Notes under the pieces: generated by a model
Databases searched by the model: none
What the model saw: only the letters and a program-made list of their open reading frames with translations
What the model was told of the DNA's origin: nothing
Program-made: the position numbers and the translations under genes
Assembly: GCA_012523875.1 (NCBI GenBank)
Contig: JAAYSW010000170.1
Coordinates: 1-12,763, forward strand
Direction: 5' to 3'
DNA: 12,763 nucleotides
Source: Clostridiales bacterium
GTDB lineage: Bacteria > Bacillota > Clostridia > Oscillospirales > Ruminococcaceae
Shown here: piece after piece, positions 6,377 through 12,763 of the stretch
How positions within the stretch are numbered: the first letter of the stretch is position 1
Layout: the number at the start of each line of letters is the position of its first letter

Positions 6377-7240
6377 TCAATCAACAGTATGTGTTAAAAT
6401 ATAATCATGTATTAATTTATAAGATGAGGATTTTAAAGTTATATTATCATTCTCCGTAAATGCATTTGGCAATTTACCGCCATTGCCTTTTAAAGTTGTG
6501 TTAACATCAACAAAATATACAGATTCACTATTGGCAAGCACCAATAGTTCTGAATTGAATTGGTCAATCTTTAAATTTGAAACACCATTAGTCTGCATTT
6601 GCTCTCTTTTTTCAGTAACTGGAGGGATTGACATAATATAAATCTTTGAGTTCGGAACAGAAGCTTTTATTTCTCGAATAAAATCTGAATAACTTTCCAC
6701 CATTTGTTCAATAGTAAGAGTTTCTATACCATCATCGCCAAGCATAATATAAATATATTTATATTCATATTCAGAATTTTTTAATAAATTTACTATAGTC
6801 TCATTTCCGTTAAGATAGCTAATCTTTGTATTATTTATATTTTCAATATTAATATTTGAAGCTGCAAAAACATTTTCCTTAGGTATAGCTTCCGTATCTG
6901 CATTGGCTATTTTTAACATGGTTAAATCACCAACTAAAGCACAATCCTTCCAATATTCCTTGCCTTTTACATTGGTTGATTGAGGTACGGGATTAATTAT
7001 TTGTATTGTGTTTTCACTAACTGTATCATAACTTGATTTTCCATCACTATTTTCTCCTGAATTACTATTATTATAGAGGTTTCTAATAAAATCATCATCA
7101 TTAATATTTGCGTCAAACATATGCATAACAAAAAAAGAGCCCAAAGTAATAATAAATATAAAAATAACCATGGAAAATCTAAATCTTACAGCTGGTCTAT
7201 TTCTTTGTTTACCAAGTTCATGTCTGAATTTTTTCGACAT
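6377..7240 (-). CDS. Membrane-anchored SGNH/GDSL-hydrolase-like protein with degenerate active site
   Basis: The 287-residue protein has a basic N-terminus, one membrane segment (about 24-41, SMVIFIFIITLGSFFVM), an Asn/Ser-rich linker (about 45-95), then an outward-facing domain built like bacterial SGNH esterases. Block I is ALVGDLTM (102-108), block III IYIMLGDDGIE (163-173), then VPNSKIYIMSIPPVTEK (195-211), and block V DNITLKSSSYKLIHDYI (265-281). The nucleophile Ser of GDS is Leu106, the Asn of GxND is Asp170, and the His of DxxH is Thr268. The fold seems kept while hydrolysis seems lost. Two adjacent ATGs exist; the one at 7240 lies seven bases from AAGGAG, while the other (7243) would give 288 residues. 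A longer in-frame version from 7297 would begin upstream of the ribosome binding site. Function unknown; a peptidoglycan or polysaccharide-binding role is conceivable but not shown. Confidence 0.7.
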   Translation of the reverse strand: MSKKFRHELGKQRNRPAVRFRFSMVIFIFIITLGSFFVMHMFDANINDDDFIRNLYNNSNSGENSDGKSSYDTVSENTIQIINPVPQSTNVKGKEYWKDCALVGDLTMLKIANADTEAIPKENVFAASNINIENINNTKISYLNGNETIVNLLKNSEYEYKYIYIMLGDDGIETLTIEQMVESYSDFIREIKASVPNSKIYIMSIPPVTEKREQMQTNGVSNLKIDQFNSELLVLANSESVYFVDVNTTLKGNGGKLPNAFTENDNITLKSSSYKLIHDYILTHTVD

Positions 7241-7247
7241 CATTATT

Positions 7248-7253
7248 CTCCTT
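7248..7253 (-). promoter_or_regulatory. Shine-Dalgarno deciding the start of the SGNH-like gene
   Basis: AAGGAG on the minus strand lies four bases before the ATG ending at 7243 and seven before the ATG ending at 7240. No comparable site precedes the more upstream in-frame ATG at 7297, so the shorter protein is preferred. Confidence 0.75.
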
Positions 7254-7310
7254 AAATTTGTTACTAAATGTACATTGAATCCATACAATAAATCCATTTA
7301 TTTTATTAAT

Positions 7311-7339
7311 ATTATACATTATTTCATATGTTTTTGCAA
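7311..7339 (-). promoter_or_regulatory. Promoter of the SGNH-like gene
   Basis: On the minus strand TTGCAA (7334-7339), 17 bases, then TATAAT (7311-7316). The predicted start near 7304 leaves a leader of about 60 bases before the coding region. Confidence 0.7.
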
Positions 7340-7453
7340 TAGCAATATATTTATATATATAATTTTTCATATTGTAATTTTTTTATTGCAATTTCTAGTG
7401 TTTTATTATATAATATTATAAGATTGTTTTAGCGTATTTTTATATTTTTTGAA

Positions 7454-7459
7454 TATAAT
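7454..7459 (+). promoter_or_regulatory. Candidate -10 element for the asparagine synthetase gene
   Basis: A TATAAT lies about 45 bases before the start codon, in a very AT-rich stretch. No good -35 is found at 16-18 bases; the nearest TTGTTT is 24 bases upstream. Low confidence. Confidence 0.3.
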
Positions 7460-7504
7460 TTACTAATAAAGAAATATATATATTATTTATTTGGAGGAGT
7501 TTGT

Positions 7505-9331
7505 ATGAGTGGATATGTTGGTTTTACTAACTTTATAAATAATTCTAATCTAGTAATCGGTGAAATGATGGAAAAAATAAAGCATAGAGGTCCTGATTCA
7601 GAATGGAAATTTATTGATGAGGGTGTTGCACTTGGTTTTTGTAAGTTAAATGTAACCAACCTCAAACAAGATTGTCAACCAATTCAAAACAAGGAAAAAA
7701 ATAAGACTATAGCATTCAATGGTAAAATATATAATTACAAGGATGTACGACAAAAGCTTATGGATGCTGGGCATAGCTTTAAAACCGATAGCGATTCAGA
7801 ATTAATCTTACATGGATATGAAGAATATGGTGTGGATATTTTAAATATGCTTAGGGGTATGTTCTCTTTTGTTATTTGGGATGCTAATAAAAAAGAACTC
7901 TTTGGTGTGAGGGACCCTTTTGGTATAAAGCCACTTTATTATGCTATGATGGATAAAACTTTCATCTTTGGTTCAGAAATAAAATCCTTTCTGCCACACC
8001 CGCATTTTAATAAGGAATTAAATGAAACTGCTTTAGAGAATTATCTAACCTTCCAATACTCCCCTACCAATGAAACATTTTTTAAAAATGTATATAAGCT
8101 ACCAGCTGCACATTATTTTATTTATAAAGAGGGTAACTTCACAGCGAAACGCTACTGGGAGGTTAAATTTAAAGCTGATGATAAGCCAACACTTGAAGAA
8201 TGGGTAGAAGAAATTTCTAGTGTTTTTAATAATTCTGTTAAGGCACATAAAATTGGTGATGCTGAGGTTGCGAGCTTTTTATCAAGCGGCGTCGACTCAA
8301 GCTATGTTGCAGCTGTTGCAAATGTTGATAAAACCTTTACTGTTGGTTTTGGTGAAGATGAAAAATATAATGAAATAGGATGGGCAAAAGAGTTTTCTAA
8401 ATATATTAATAAGGAAAATCATAGTAAGGTTGTTACCCCAGAGGAATATTGGGGCATACTCCCAAAGATTCAATACCATATGGATGAACCACTTGCTGAT
8501 CCTGCTGCAGTTGCTCTTTATTTTGTTTGCAATATTGCATCAGAAAAGGTAAAGGTTGTGCTATCTGGCGAGGGTGCCGACGAGATTTTTGGTGGATATA
8601 ATGTGTATAAAGAACCTAGTGGTAGTCCAGTATATAGCAAGATACCACGTCCAATAAGGCGAGGCATAGGTTCTATAGCATCAAAGCTTCCTGCTAAAAG
8701 AGGGGTAAACTTCCTAGTCAGAAAAGGCATGGACCTAGAAGAACGTTTTATTGGGAATGCATATATATTCACTGTGGAGGAGCGAAAAAAACTACTTAAA
8801 ATAAAAACAAATGCACCTAACCCAATGGAGATAACTAAACCCTTTTATGATTTAGTTAAGGAAAATGACGATGTTACAAAAATGCAGTATCTTGACTTAC
8901 ACCTTTGGATGACTGGGGACATCTTACTAAAGGCTGATAGGATGAGTATGGCAAACTCAATTGAATTAAGAGTTCCTTTCCTTGACAAGGAAGTTTTATC
9001 CGTTGCATTGAAAATTCCAACAAAATTTAGGGTTCATAAAGAAAACACAAAATATGCTATGCGACTTGCTGCAAAGAAAAGCACCCCCCCTCAAACAGCT
9101 AACAAGAAAAAACTTGGCTTCCCTGTCCCAATAAGAGTTTGGCTTAAGGAAGATAAATACTATAATATTGTTAAAGAATATTTTGTGAGTGAAACAGCTG
9201 AAAAGTATTTTAATACTGATATTCTAATGAAATTACTTGACGAACATAAGACAGGTGCTAAGGATAATAGCCGAAAAATTTGGACAGTGTTAATGTTCTT
9301 AGTTTGGCATAAAGTTTATTTTGAGCAGTAA
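7505..9331 (+). CDS. asnB: AsnB-type asparagine synthetase with Cys2 replaced by Ser
   Basis: The 608-residue protein has the AsnB plan: an N-terminal class II glutamine amidotransferase domain (about 1-200) and a C-terminal ATP-dependent synthetase domain. The latter is complete: SSGVDSS pyrophosphate loop (260-266), MDEPLADPAA, SGEGADEIFGGY (354-365) and ADRMSMANSIELRVPFLD. It should adenylate aspartate and form asparagine. The first domain begins MSGYVGF where the family has MCG: the nucleophile Cys2 is Ser (codon AGT, one base from TGT). The conserved Arg of the glutamine pocket (GHxRLSI) is Lys47 and FNGEIYN is FNGKIYN with Lys73, while Asn71 and Asp96 remain. Glutamine hydrolysis is therefore probably lost and ammonia used directly. 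GGAGGAG lies five bases before ATG. It could instead be a paralogue with another substrate. Confidence 0.88.
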   Translation: MSGYVGFTNFINNSNLVIGEMMEKIKHRGPDSEWKFIDEGVALGFCKLNVTNLKQDCQPIQNKEKNKTIAFNGKIYNYKDVRQKLMDAGHSFKTDSDSELILHGYEEYGVDILNMLRGMFSFVIWDANKKELFGVRDPFGIKPLYYAMMDKTFIFGSEIKSFLPHPHFNKELNETALENYLTFQYSPTNETFFKNVYKLPAAHYFIYKEGNFTAKRYWEVKFKADDKPTLEEWVEEISSVFNNSVKAHKIGDAEVASFLSSGVDSSYVAAVANVDKTFTVGFGEDEKYNEIGWAKEFSKYINKENHSKVVTPEEYWGILPKIQYHMDEPLADPAAVALYFVCNIASEKVKVVLSGEGADEIFGGYNVYKEPSGSPVYSKIPRPIRRGIGSIASKLPAKRGVNFLVRKGMDLEERFIGNAYIFTVEERKKLLKIKTNAPNPMEITKPFYDLVKENDDVTKMQYLDLHLWMTGDILLKADRMSMANSIELRVPFLDKEVLSVALKIPTKFRVHKENTKYAMRLAAKKSTPPQTANKKKLGFPVPIRVWLKEDKYYNIVKEYFVSETAEKYFNTDILMKLLDEHKTGAKDNSRKIWTVLMFLVWHKVYFEQ

Positions 9332-9529
9332 AGAACTGAGTAAAACATCAATAAAGTAATGAATAAAGTCTGGATTAATGATAATAGCATCTATGCCATA
9401 AACCCTAAGATATTCTTGTTCTGTTTTCTTAAAACTAGGCTTGCAACGTTTAATTTCAGTTCTCAGAGAGTATAATTTTCTAATGGTGAATAATAGCCCA
9501 GCTCTTTTGTATGTCTTTATACAACTTAA
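9302..9529 (-). pseudogene. Open stretch without a start codon, possible gene remnant
   Basis: The minus strand is open for 76 codons between in-frame stops and has no ATG, GTG or TTG near its 5' side. Its translation has a protein-like composition, for instance RCKPSFKKTEQEYLRVYGID followed by AIIINPDF. It covers most of the gap after asnB and overlaps the last 30 bases of asnB. I recognise no family. It may be the decayed end of an old gene or simply a chance open frame. Confidence 0.2.
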
Positions 9530-9536
9530 TTATACC
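9507..9536 (+). promoter_or_regulatory. Possible promoter of the methyltransferase pair
   Basis: TTGTAT (9507-9512), 18 bases, then TATACC (9531-9536). It is only a partial match to consensus, but it is the best placed candidate before the start codon at 9593. A TATAAT at 9471-9476 lacks a -35 at proper distance. Confidence 0.3.
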
Positions 9537-9592
9537 AAATATAGATTTATGAGTTTTGCTAAGGGCTAGTGGGATAAACAAAGGAGTGTTTC

Positions 9593-10309
9593 ATGGATAA
9601 TTTTAGATTTGAACGGCTTTCTGATAAAATTGAGATATGTATTAGTGAAGAACATAGATTTGGTACTGATGCATTTCTCCTTACATATTTTACACAGTAT
9701 AAAAAAAATGATTTAGTTTGTGATTTAGGAACTGGTTGCGGAATAATACCACTATTAATGGCAAGGCATCACCCGCCTAAAAAAATTTATGCTATTGATA
9801 TTCAAAAACAAGCAATTGAACAACTTAGTTTAAGCCTTAATAAAAACAAAATTGATTATATTGAACCAATTTGTGCAGACTTAAAAGACTTATGGAATGG
9901 TGCATCAGTAGGACAATTCAGCCTTGTTACCTGCAATCCACCCTATAAGGCTTATAATGCTGGAATCGAAAGTGAAATGACAGCACAACGTATCGCTAGA
10001 CATGAAATCCTTTGCGATATAAATGATGTATGTAAGGCATCTAGTAGGCTTCTAAAATATGGTGGAAGGTTATGTATTTGCAATCGTCCTGAAAGGCTTG
10101 GAGATGTTATATTTGCAATGAAGCAAAATGATATTGAGCCAAAGCGACTGCGATTTGTATGTAAAAACCCTGATTCACCTGCTTGGCTTTTTTTAATTGA
10201 AGGTAAAAAGGGTTCAAAACCATTTATGAAGGTTGAGCCTCAATTTTATACACAAGGTGAAAATGGTTATTCAGAAGAATTAAATAAGATTTATGGAATG
10301 AGGGAATAA
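9593..10309 (+). CDS. TrmN6/YabB-like SAM-dependent N6-adenine methyltransferase
   Basis: The 238-residue class I methyltransferase resembles E. coli YfiC/TrmN6, which methylates A37 of tRNA-Val, and Bacillus YabB. The N-terminal HRFGTDAFLL (21-30) is characteristic of this group. Motif I, which binds S-adenosylmethionine, is DLGTGCGIIPLL (44-55), with the acidic end of strand 2 at AIDI (67-70). The catalytic NPPY of N6-adenine methyltransferases is at 115-118. The exact tRNA target cannot be read from the sequence. Its stop overlaps the rsmI start by one base (TAATG), matching the usual Firmicutes linkage, though without the small GIY-YIG gene found between them in Bacillus. AAAGGAG lies six bases before ATG. 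Confidence 0.88.
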   Translation: MDNFRFERLSDKIEICISEEHRFGTDAFLLTYFTQYKKNDLVCDLGTGCGIIPLLMARHHPPKKIYAIDIQKQAIEQLSLSLNKNKIDYIEPICADLKDLWNGASVGQFSLVTCNPPYKAYNAGIESEMTAQRIARHEILCDINDVCKASSRLLKYGGRLCICNRPERLGDVIFAMKQNDIEPKRLRFVCKNPDSPAWLFLIEGKKGSKPFMKVEPQFYTQGENGYSEELNKIYGMRE

Positions 10310-11139
10310 TGGCTGGTTATTTATATGTTGTAGGGACACCCATTGGTAATTTAGGTGATATCACGCTTCGTGCATTAGATACGCTTAAAGAGGTGGATTT
10401 TATAGCTGCTGAGGATACAAGACTTACAGTAAAATTATTAAATAAATATGAGATTAAAAAACAAATTATTAGCTATCATGAACATAGCACAAAGGAATGT
10501 GCTGAAGGCATAATTAAGCGTATATTAAATGATGAAAGCTGTGCTATCGTAACGGACGCAGGTATGCCTTGCATTTCCGATCCAGGCGAAGTTTTAGTTA
10601 AGTTATGCTATGAAAATAATATCATCGTAAAAGTTGTGCCCGGTGCAAGTGCTGTTGTATCGGCTCTTGCAATTTCGGGTCTTAATACTTCAAGGTTTGC
10701 ATTTGAAGGTTTTTTATCTGTTACAAAAAAACAACGCTTTGAGCATCTTAAAAGCGTTGCTAATGATACCCATACGCTTATTTTTTATGAGGCTCCGCAT
10801 AAACTTATTCCTACTCTAAAAGATATGCTTGAATACTTCGGCGATAGGCAGATTTCTCTCTGTAGGGAGCTAACTAAGATTTACGAGGAGGTTATACGAA
10901 CTACATTTTCAGGTGCGATTGCCTATTATGAAAATAAAACACCTAAAGGTGAATATGTGCTTGTTATTGAGGGTGCGAGGCAAATAGCTACTGAGGTGAT
11001 TACAATTGAAGATGCCGTAGATAAGGTTTATAGACTTGTAGAGCAAGGAATAAAGACAACCGATGCGTGTAAGACAATTGCAAAGGAAACAGGATTTAAG
11101 AAAAGTGATTTATATTCCATTATACAGGAAAAACCTTAA
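10309..11139 (+). CDS. rsmI: 16S rRNA (cytidine1402-2'-O)-methyltransferase
   Basis: The 276-residue product is RsmI, a tetrapyrrole-methylase-fold enzyme that 2'-O-methylates C1402 in the decoding centre of 16S rRNA using S-adenosylmethionine. Motifs are VGTPIGNLGDITLRAL (8-23), AEDTR (34-38), TDAGMPCISDPG (82-93), VPGASA (110-115), FYEAPHK (159-165) and CRELTKIYEE (185-194). A C-terminal part of about 50 residues ends in a short helical domain (AVDKVYRLVEQGIKTTDACK). Length is typical. The start ATG shares one base with the stop of the upstream gene, and GAGGG lies four bases before it, so the two are translated together. An intrinsic terminator follows directly. Confidence 0.97.
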   Translation: MAGYLYVVGTPIGNLGDITLRALDTLKEVDFIAAEDTRLTVKLLNKYEIKKQIISYHEHSTKECAEGIIKRILNDESCAIVTDAGMPCISDPGEVLVKLCYENNIIVKVVPGASAVVSALAISGLNTSRFAFEGFLSVTKKQRFEHLKSVANDTHTLIFYEAPHKLIPTLKDMLEYFGDRQISLCRELTKIYEEVIRTTFSGAIAYYENKTPKGEYVLVIEGARQIATEVITIEDAVDKVYRLVEQGIKTTDACKTIAKETGFKKSDLYSIIQEKP

Positions 11140-11173
11140 ATCAAGGTAATGACAATTCAATACCTTGATTTTT
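11138..11173 (+). terminator. Intrinsic terminator after rsmI
   Basis: AAATCAAGGTA (11138-11148) pairs perfectly with TACCTTGATTT (11161-11171) around a 12-base loop, and the stem ends in a T run. It begins inside the rsmI stop codon and separates the methyltransferase pair from the next gene. Confidence 0.85.
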
Positions 11174-11202
11174 GTCGGATAAATTTTAATTTACTAAAAT
11201 TA

Positions 11203-11231
11203 TTGCATATTTACTTCTCTTGTGGTATAAT
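11203..11231 (+). promoter_or_regulatory. Promoter of the TIM-barrel/AMP-ligase fusion gene
   Basis: TTGCAT (11203-11208), 17 bases, then TATAAT (11226-11231) preceded by TGG, an extended -10. Predicted start near 11238, about 42 bases before the ATG. With the terminator upstream, this makes the fusion gene an independent transcription unit. Confidence 0.8.
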
Positions 11232-11279
11232 GATTTTTATAATTAATTTTAAGACTATAAAGAGGTAAAGGGGTTTATA

Positions 11280-12763
11280 ATGATGAAATTAAGCTTTTCT
11301 ACACTTGGTTGTCCTGATTTTTCATGGACTGATATTTATTCTATGGCAAAAGATTTAAATTTTGATGGAATAGAAATTCGTGGCTTAGGCGATGATATTT
11401 TTGCAGTTACAGCTCGTCCTTTTACTAAGGACCAGCTTCCTAAAACTAAACAAAAACTTAAAGAATTAGGGTTAGAAATACCTTGTCTTTCCTCTGGGTG
11501 TTGCCTAAAGTTCAAAAACGAATACGAAAGTGTTATATTTGAGGTTACACAATATGCAATGCTCGCTCAAAAGCTTGATACTCCATATATCCGTATTCTT
11601 GCTGATTTGAATCCACAACCAAACGGTGAGGTTGATGATGACTATATATCTAATCTTTTAAAAGAGTTGTCTGTTATTGCTGAAAATCATAATGTAACCC
11701 TACTTGTTGAAACTAATGGTGTTTATACAAATACGAAGCGTTTAAAAAAGTTATTAGATATGGTGGGAAGTAATTATGTTGCTGCCCTATGGGATATCCA
11801 TCATCCCTATCGTTATGGTGATGAAACACCAGAACAAACCGTTGAAAACTTGGGTGGCTATATAAAATATGTTCACGTCAAAGATAGCGTTATGGTTGAT
11901 GGACAAGCTGATTATCGCCTAATGGGTGAGGGGGACTTACCTATAAAGAATATGCTTGCCAACCTTAAGAAAATCAATTACAGCGGTTATGTTTCACTAG
12001 AATGGGTTAAGAGATGGGCTAATCATTTAAGCGATGCAGGTATTGTTTTCCCTCAGTTTGCTAATTATATGTCTGTTTATAAAGCTGATAATTGTGAGGG
12101 ATGCCCAGAAGATAGTAACTTACAGGATAATAAGACCAAAACAGGTAAATACATTTGGAAAAAAGAAATGCTTATTGATTGCACTTTTCCAGAAGTTCTC
12201 GATAGGGTCTGTAAGGAGTTTCCTAATCAATATGCGTTCAAATATATAGAACTAGATTATACAAGAACATATAGTCAATTTCGTGATGATGTTAACGATT
12301 TCGCTCGCTCTTTACTCGCAATGGGAGTTAAAAAGGGTGATCATGTTGCAATTTGGGCAACAAATGTTCCGCAGTGGTTTATTACATTTTGGGCAACAAC
12401 GAAAATAGGTGCGATACTTGTTACTGTTAATACCTCCTATAAAATCCATGAGGCTGAGTATTTGCTAAGACAGTCGGATACTCATACACTCGTAATGATT
12501 GATGGATATAAAGATTCAAATTATATTGAGATAATGAAGGAAATTTGTCCTGAACTTGAAACTAGCAAACCGGGTGAGCTAAATTCAAAACGTCTACCAA
12601 TATTAAAAAACATTATTACCTGTGATAGTAAACAAAATGGTTGCTTTACATGGGATGAAGCTATTGGGGCAGGTGAGAAAATTCCTCTAAGTGAGGTTGA
12701 AAAGATATCTAAAGGCATTCATAAGCATGATGTTTGTAATATGCAATATACATCTGGTACAAC
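11280..12763 (+). CDS. Sugar-phosphate-isomerase-like TIM barrel fused to an AMP-forming acyl-CoA synthetase (3' end outside window)
   Basis: One frame runs unbroken from ATG at 11280 to the edge, 494 codons so far. Residues 1 to about 260 form a xylose-isomerase-like TIM barrel (AP-endonuclease 2/sugar epimerase family). It begins KLSFSTLGCPDFSW and carries candidate metal or substrate residues Glu32 (GIEIRG), Glu144 (LVETNG), Asp172 (LWDIHHPY), His199 (VHVKDS), the EGDLPI loop and Glu241 (SLEWVKRW). After a polar, Cys-containing linker (about 260-290), residues 293 onward start an AMP-binding ligase of the fatty acyl-CoA synthetase type: YTRTYSQFRDDVNDFARSL, GVKKGDHVAIWATNVPQW, KIGAILVTVNTSY, and the nucleotide-binding YTSGT at 490-494, where the window ends. 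Such ligases activate a carboxylate as acyl-AMP, then thioesterify it to CoA. The joint substrate is unknown. AAAGGGG lies six bases before the first of two adjacent ATGs. Confidence 0.88.
   Translation, partial: MMKLSFSTLGCPDFSWTDIYSMAKDLNFDGIEIRGLGDDIFAVTARPFTKDQLPKTKQKLKELGLEIPCLSSGCCLKFKNEYESVIFEVTQYAMLAQKLDTPYIRILADLNPQPNGEVDDDYISNLLKELSVIAENHNVTLLVETNGVYTNTKRLKKLLDMVGSNYVAALWDIHHPYRYGDETPEQTVENLGGYIKYVHVKDSVMVDGQADYRLMGEGDLPIKNMLANLKKINYSGYVSLEWVKRWANHLSDAGIVFPQFANYMSVYKADNCEGCPEDSNLQDNKTKTGKYIWKKEMLIDCTFPEVLDRVCKEFPNQYAFKYIELDYTRTYSQFRDDVNDFARSLLAMGVKKGDHVAIWATNVPQWFITFWATTKIGAILVTVNTSYKIHEAEYLLRQSDTHTLVMIDGYKDSNYIEIMKEICPELETSKPGELNSKRLPILKNIITCDSKQNGCFTWDEAIGAGEKIPLSEVEKISKGIHKHDVCNMQYTSGT

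Noticed and set aside
7170..7421. Plus-strand frame between the divergent SGNH-like and asnB genes
   Set aside because: Phe/Ile/Tyr-rich translation of AT-rich promoter DNA, overlapping the start of the SGNH-like gene and lacking a ribosome binding site.
12034..12160. Frameshift or gene boundary between the barrel and ligase parts
   Set aside because: Codon-by-codon reading shows no stop or shift across the linker, and no ribosome binding site plus start for a separate ligase is evident there.
12034..12249. Plus-strand frame of 71 codons within the fusion gene
   Set aside because: It is another frame of the long continuous barrel-ligase coding sequence.
1..12763. CRISPR array, prophage or toxin-antitoxin system
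   Set aside because: No regularly spaced direct repeats, phage structural genes or paired small genes were seen on either strand.

Overview
The window looks like chromosomal DNA from an anaerobic, low-GC Firmicute of the class Clostridia. The DNA is AT-rich, most genes have strong AGGAGG-type ribosome binding sites, and several promoters are near-consensus TTGACA/TATAAT with 17-bp spacers. The ribonucleotide reductase present is the oxygen-sensitive class III enzyme. The rRNA/tRNA methyltransferase pair near the right end resembles the yabB-rsmI block of Firmicutes. No species can be named from the sequence alone.

Layout, left to right. The window opens inside the 3' end of an IS1-family transposase gene (+). 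A tRNA-Gln(CUG) gene follows on the minus strand, with a clear promoter and a downstream hairpin terminator. Next, all on the minus strand, come exoA (exodeoxyribonuclease III) and a three-gene operon read right to left: nrdD (anaerobic ribonucleotide reductase), nrdG (its radical-SAM activase) and a solitary oligopeptide-type substrate-binding lipoprotein. The nrdD promoter region carries a strong NrdR-box-like sequence. A gene-free stretch of about 390 bp upstream holds a 14-bp-stem perfect hairpin whose centre is nearly the same NrdR-box sequence. A minus-strand gene for a membrane-anchored SGNH/GDSL-like protein follows; its expected catalytic Ser and His are missing. Divergent from it, on the plus strand, is an AsnB-type asparagine synthetase whose N-terminal nucleophile Cys2 is Ser. 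After a 260-bp gap comes an overlapping pair: a TrmN6/YabB-like methyltransferase and rsmI, ending in a good terminator.

The right end, 11280 to the window edge, is one uninterrupted reading frame with its own strong promoter. It encodes a sugar-phosphate-isomerase-like TIM barrel with an apparently complete metal site, fused to an acyl-CoA-synthetase-type AMP-forming ligase that is cut off inside its nucleotide-binding YTSGT motif. This fusion is the least conventional item in the window. The asparagine synthetase with a disabled-looking glutaminase site and the degenerate SGNH protein, divergent neighbours, are the next most interesting.

How the genes relate: nrdD and nrdG supply deoxynucleotides anaerobically and are probably controlled by NrdR. 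ExoA repairs DNA. The TrmN6-like protein and RsmI modify tRNA and 16S rRNA. The remaining genes are linked only by position.
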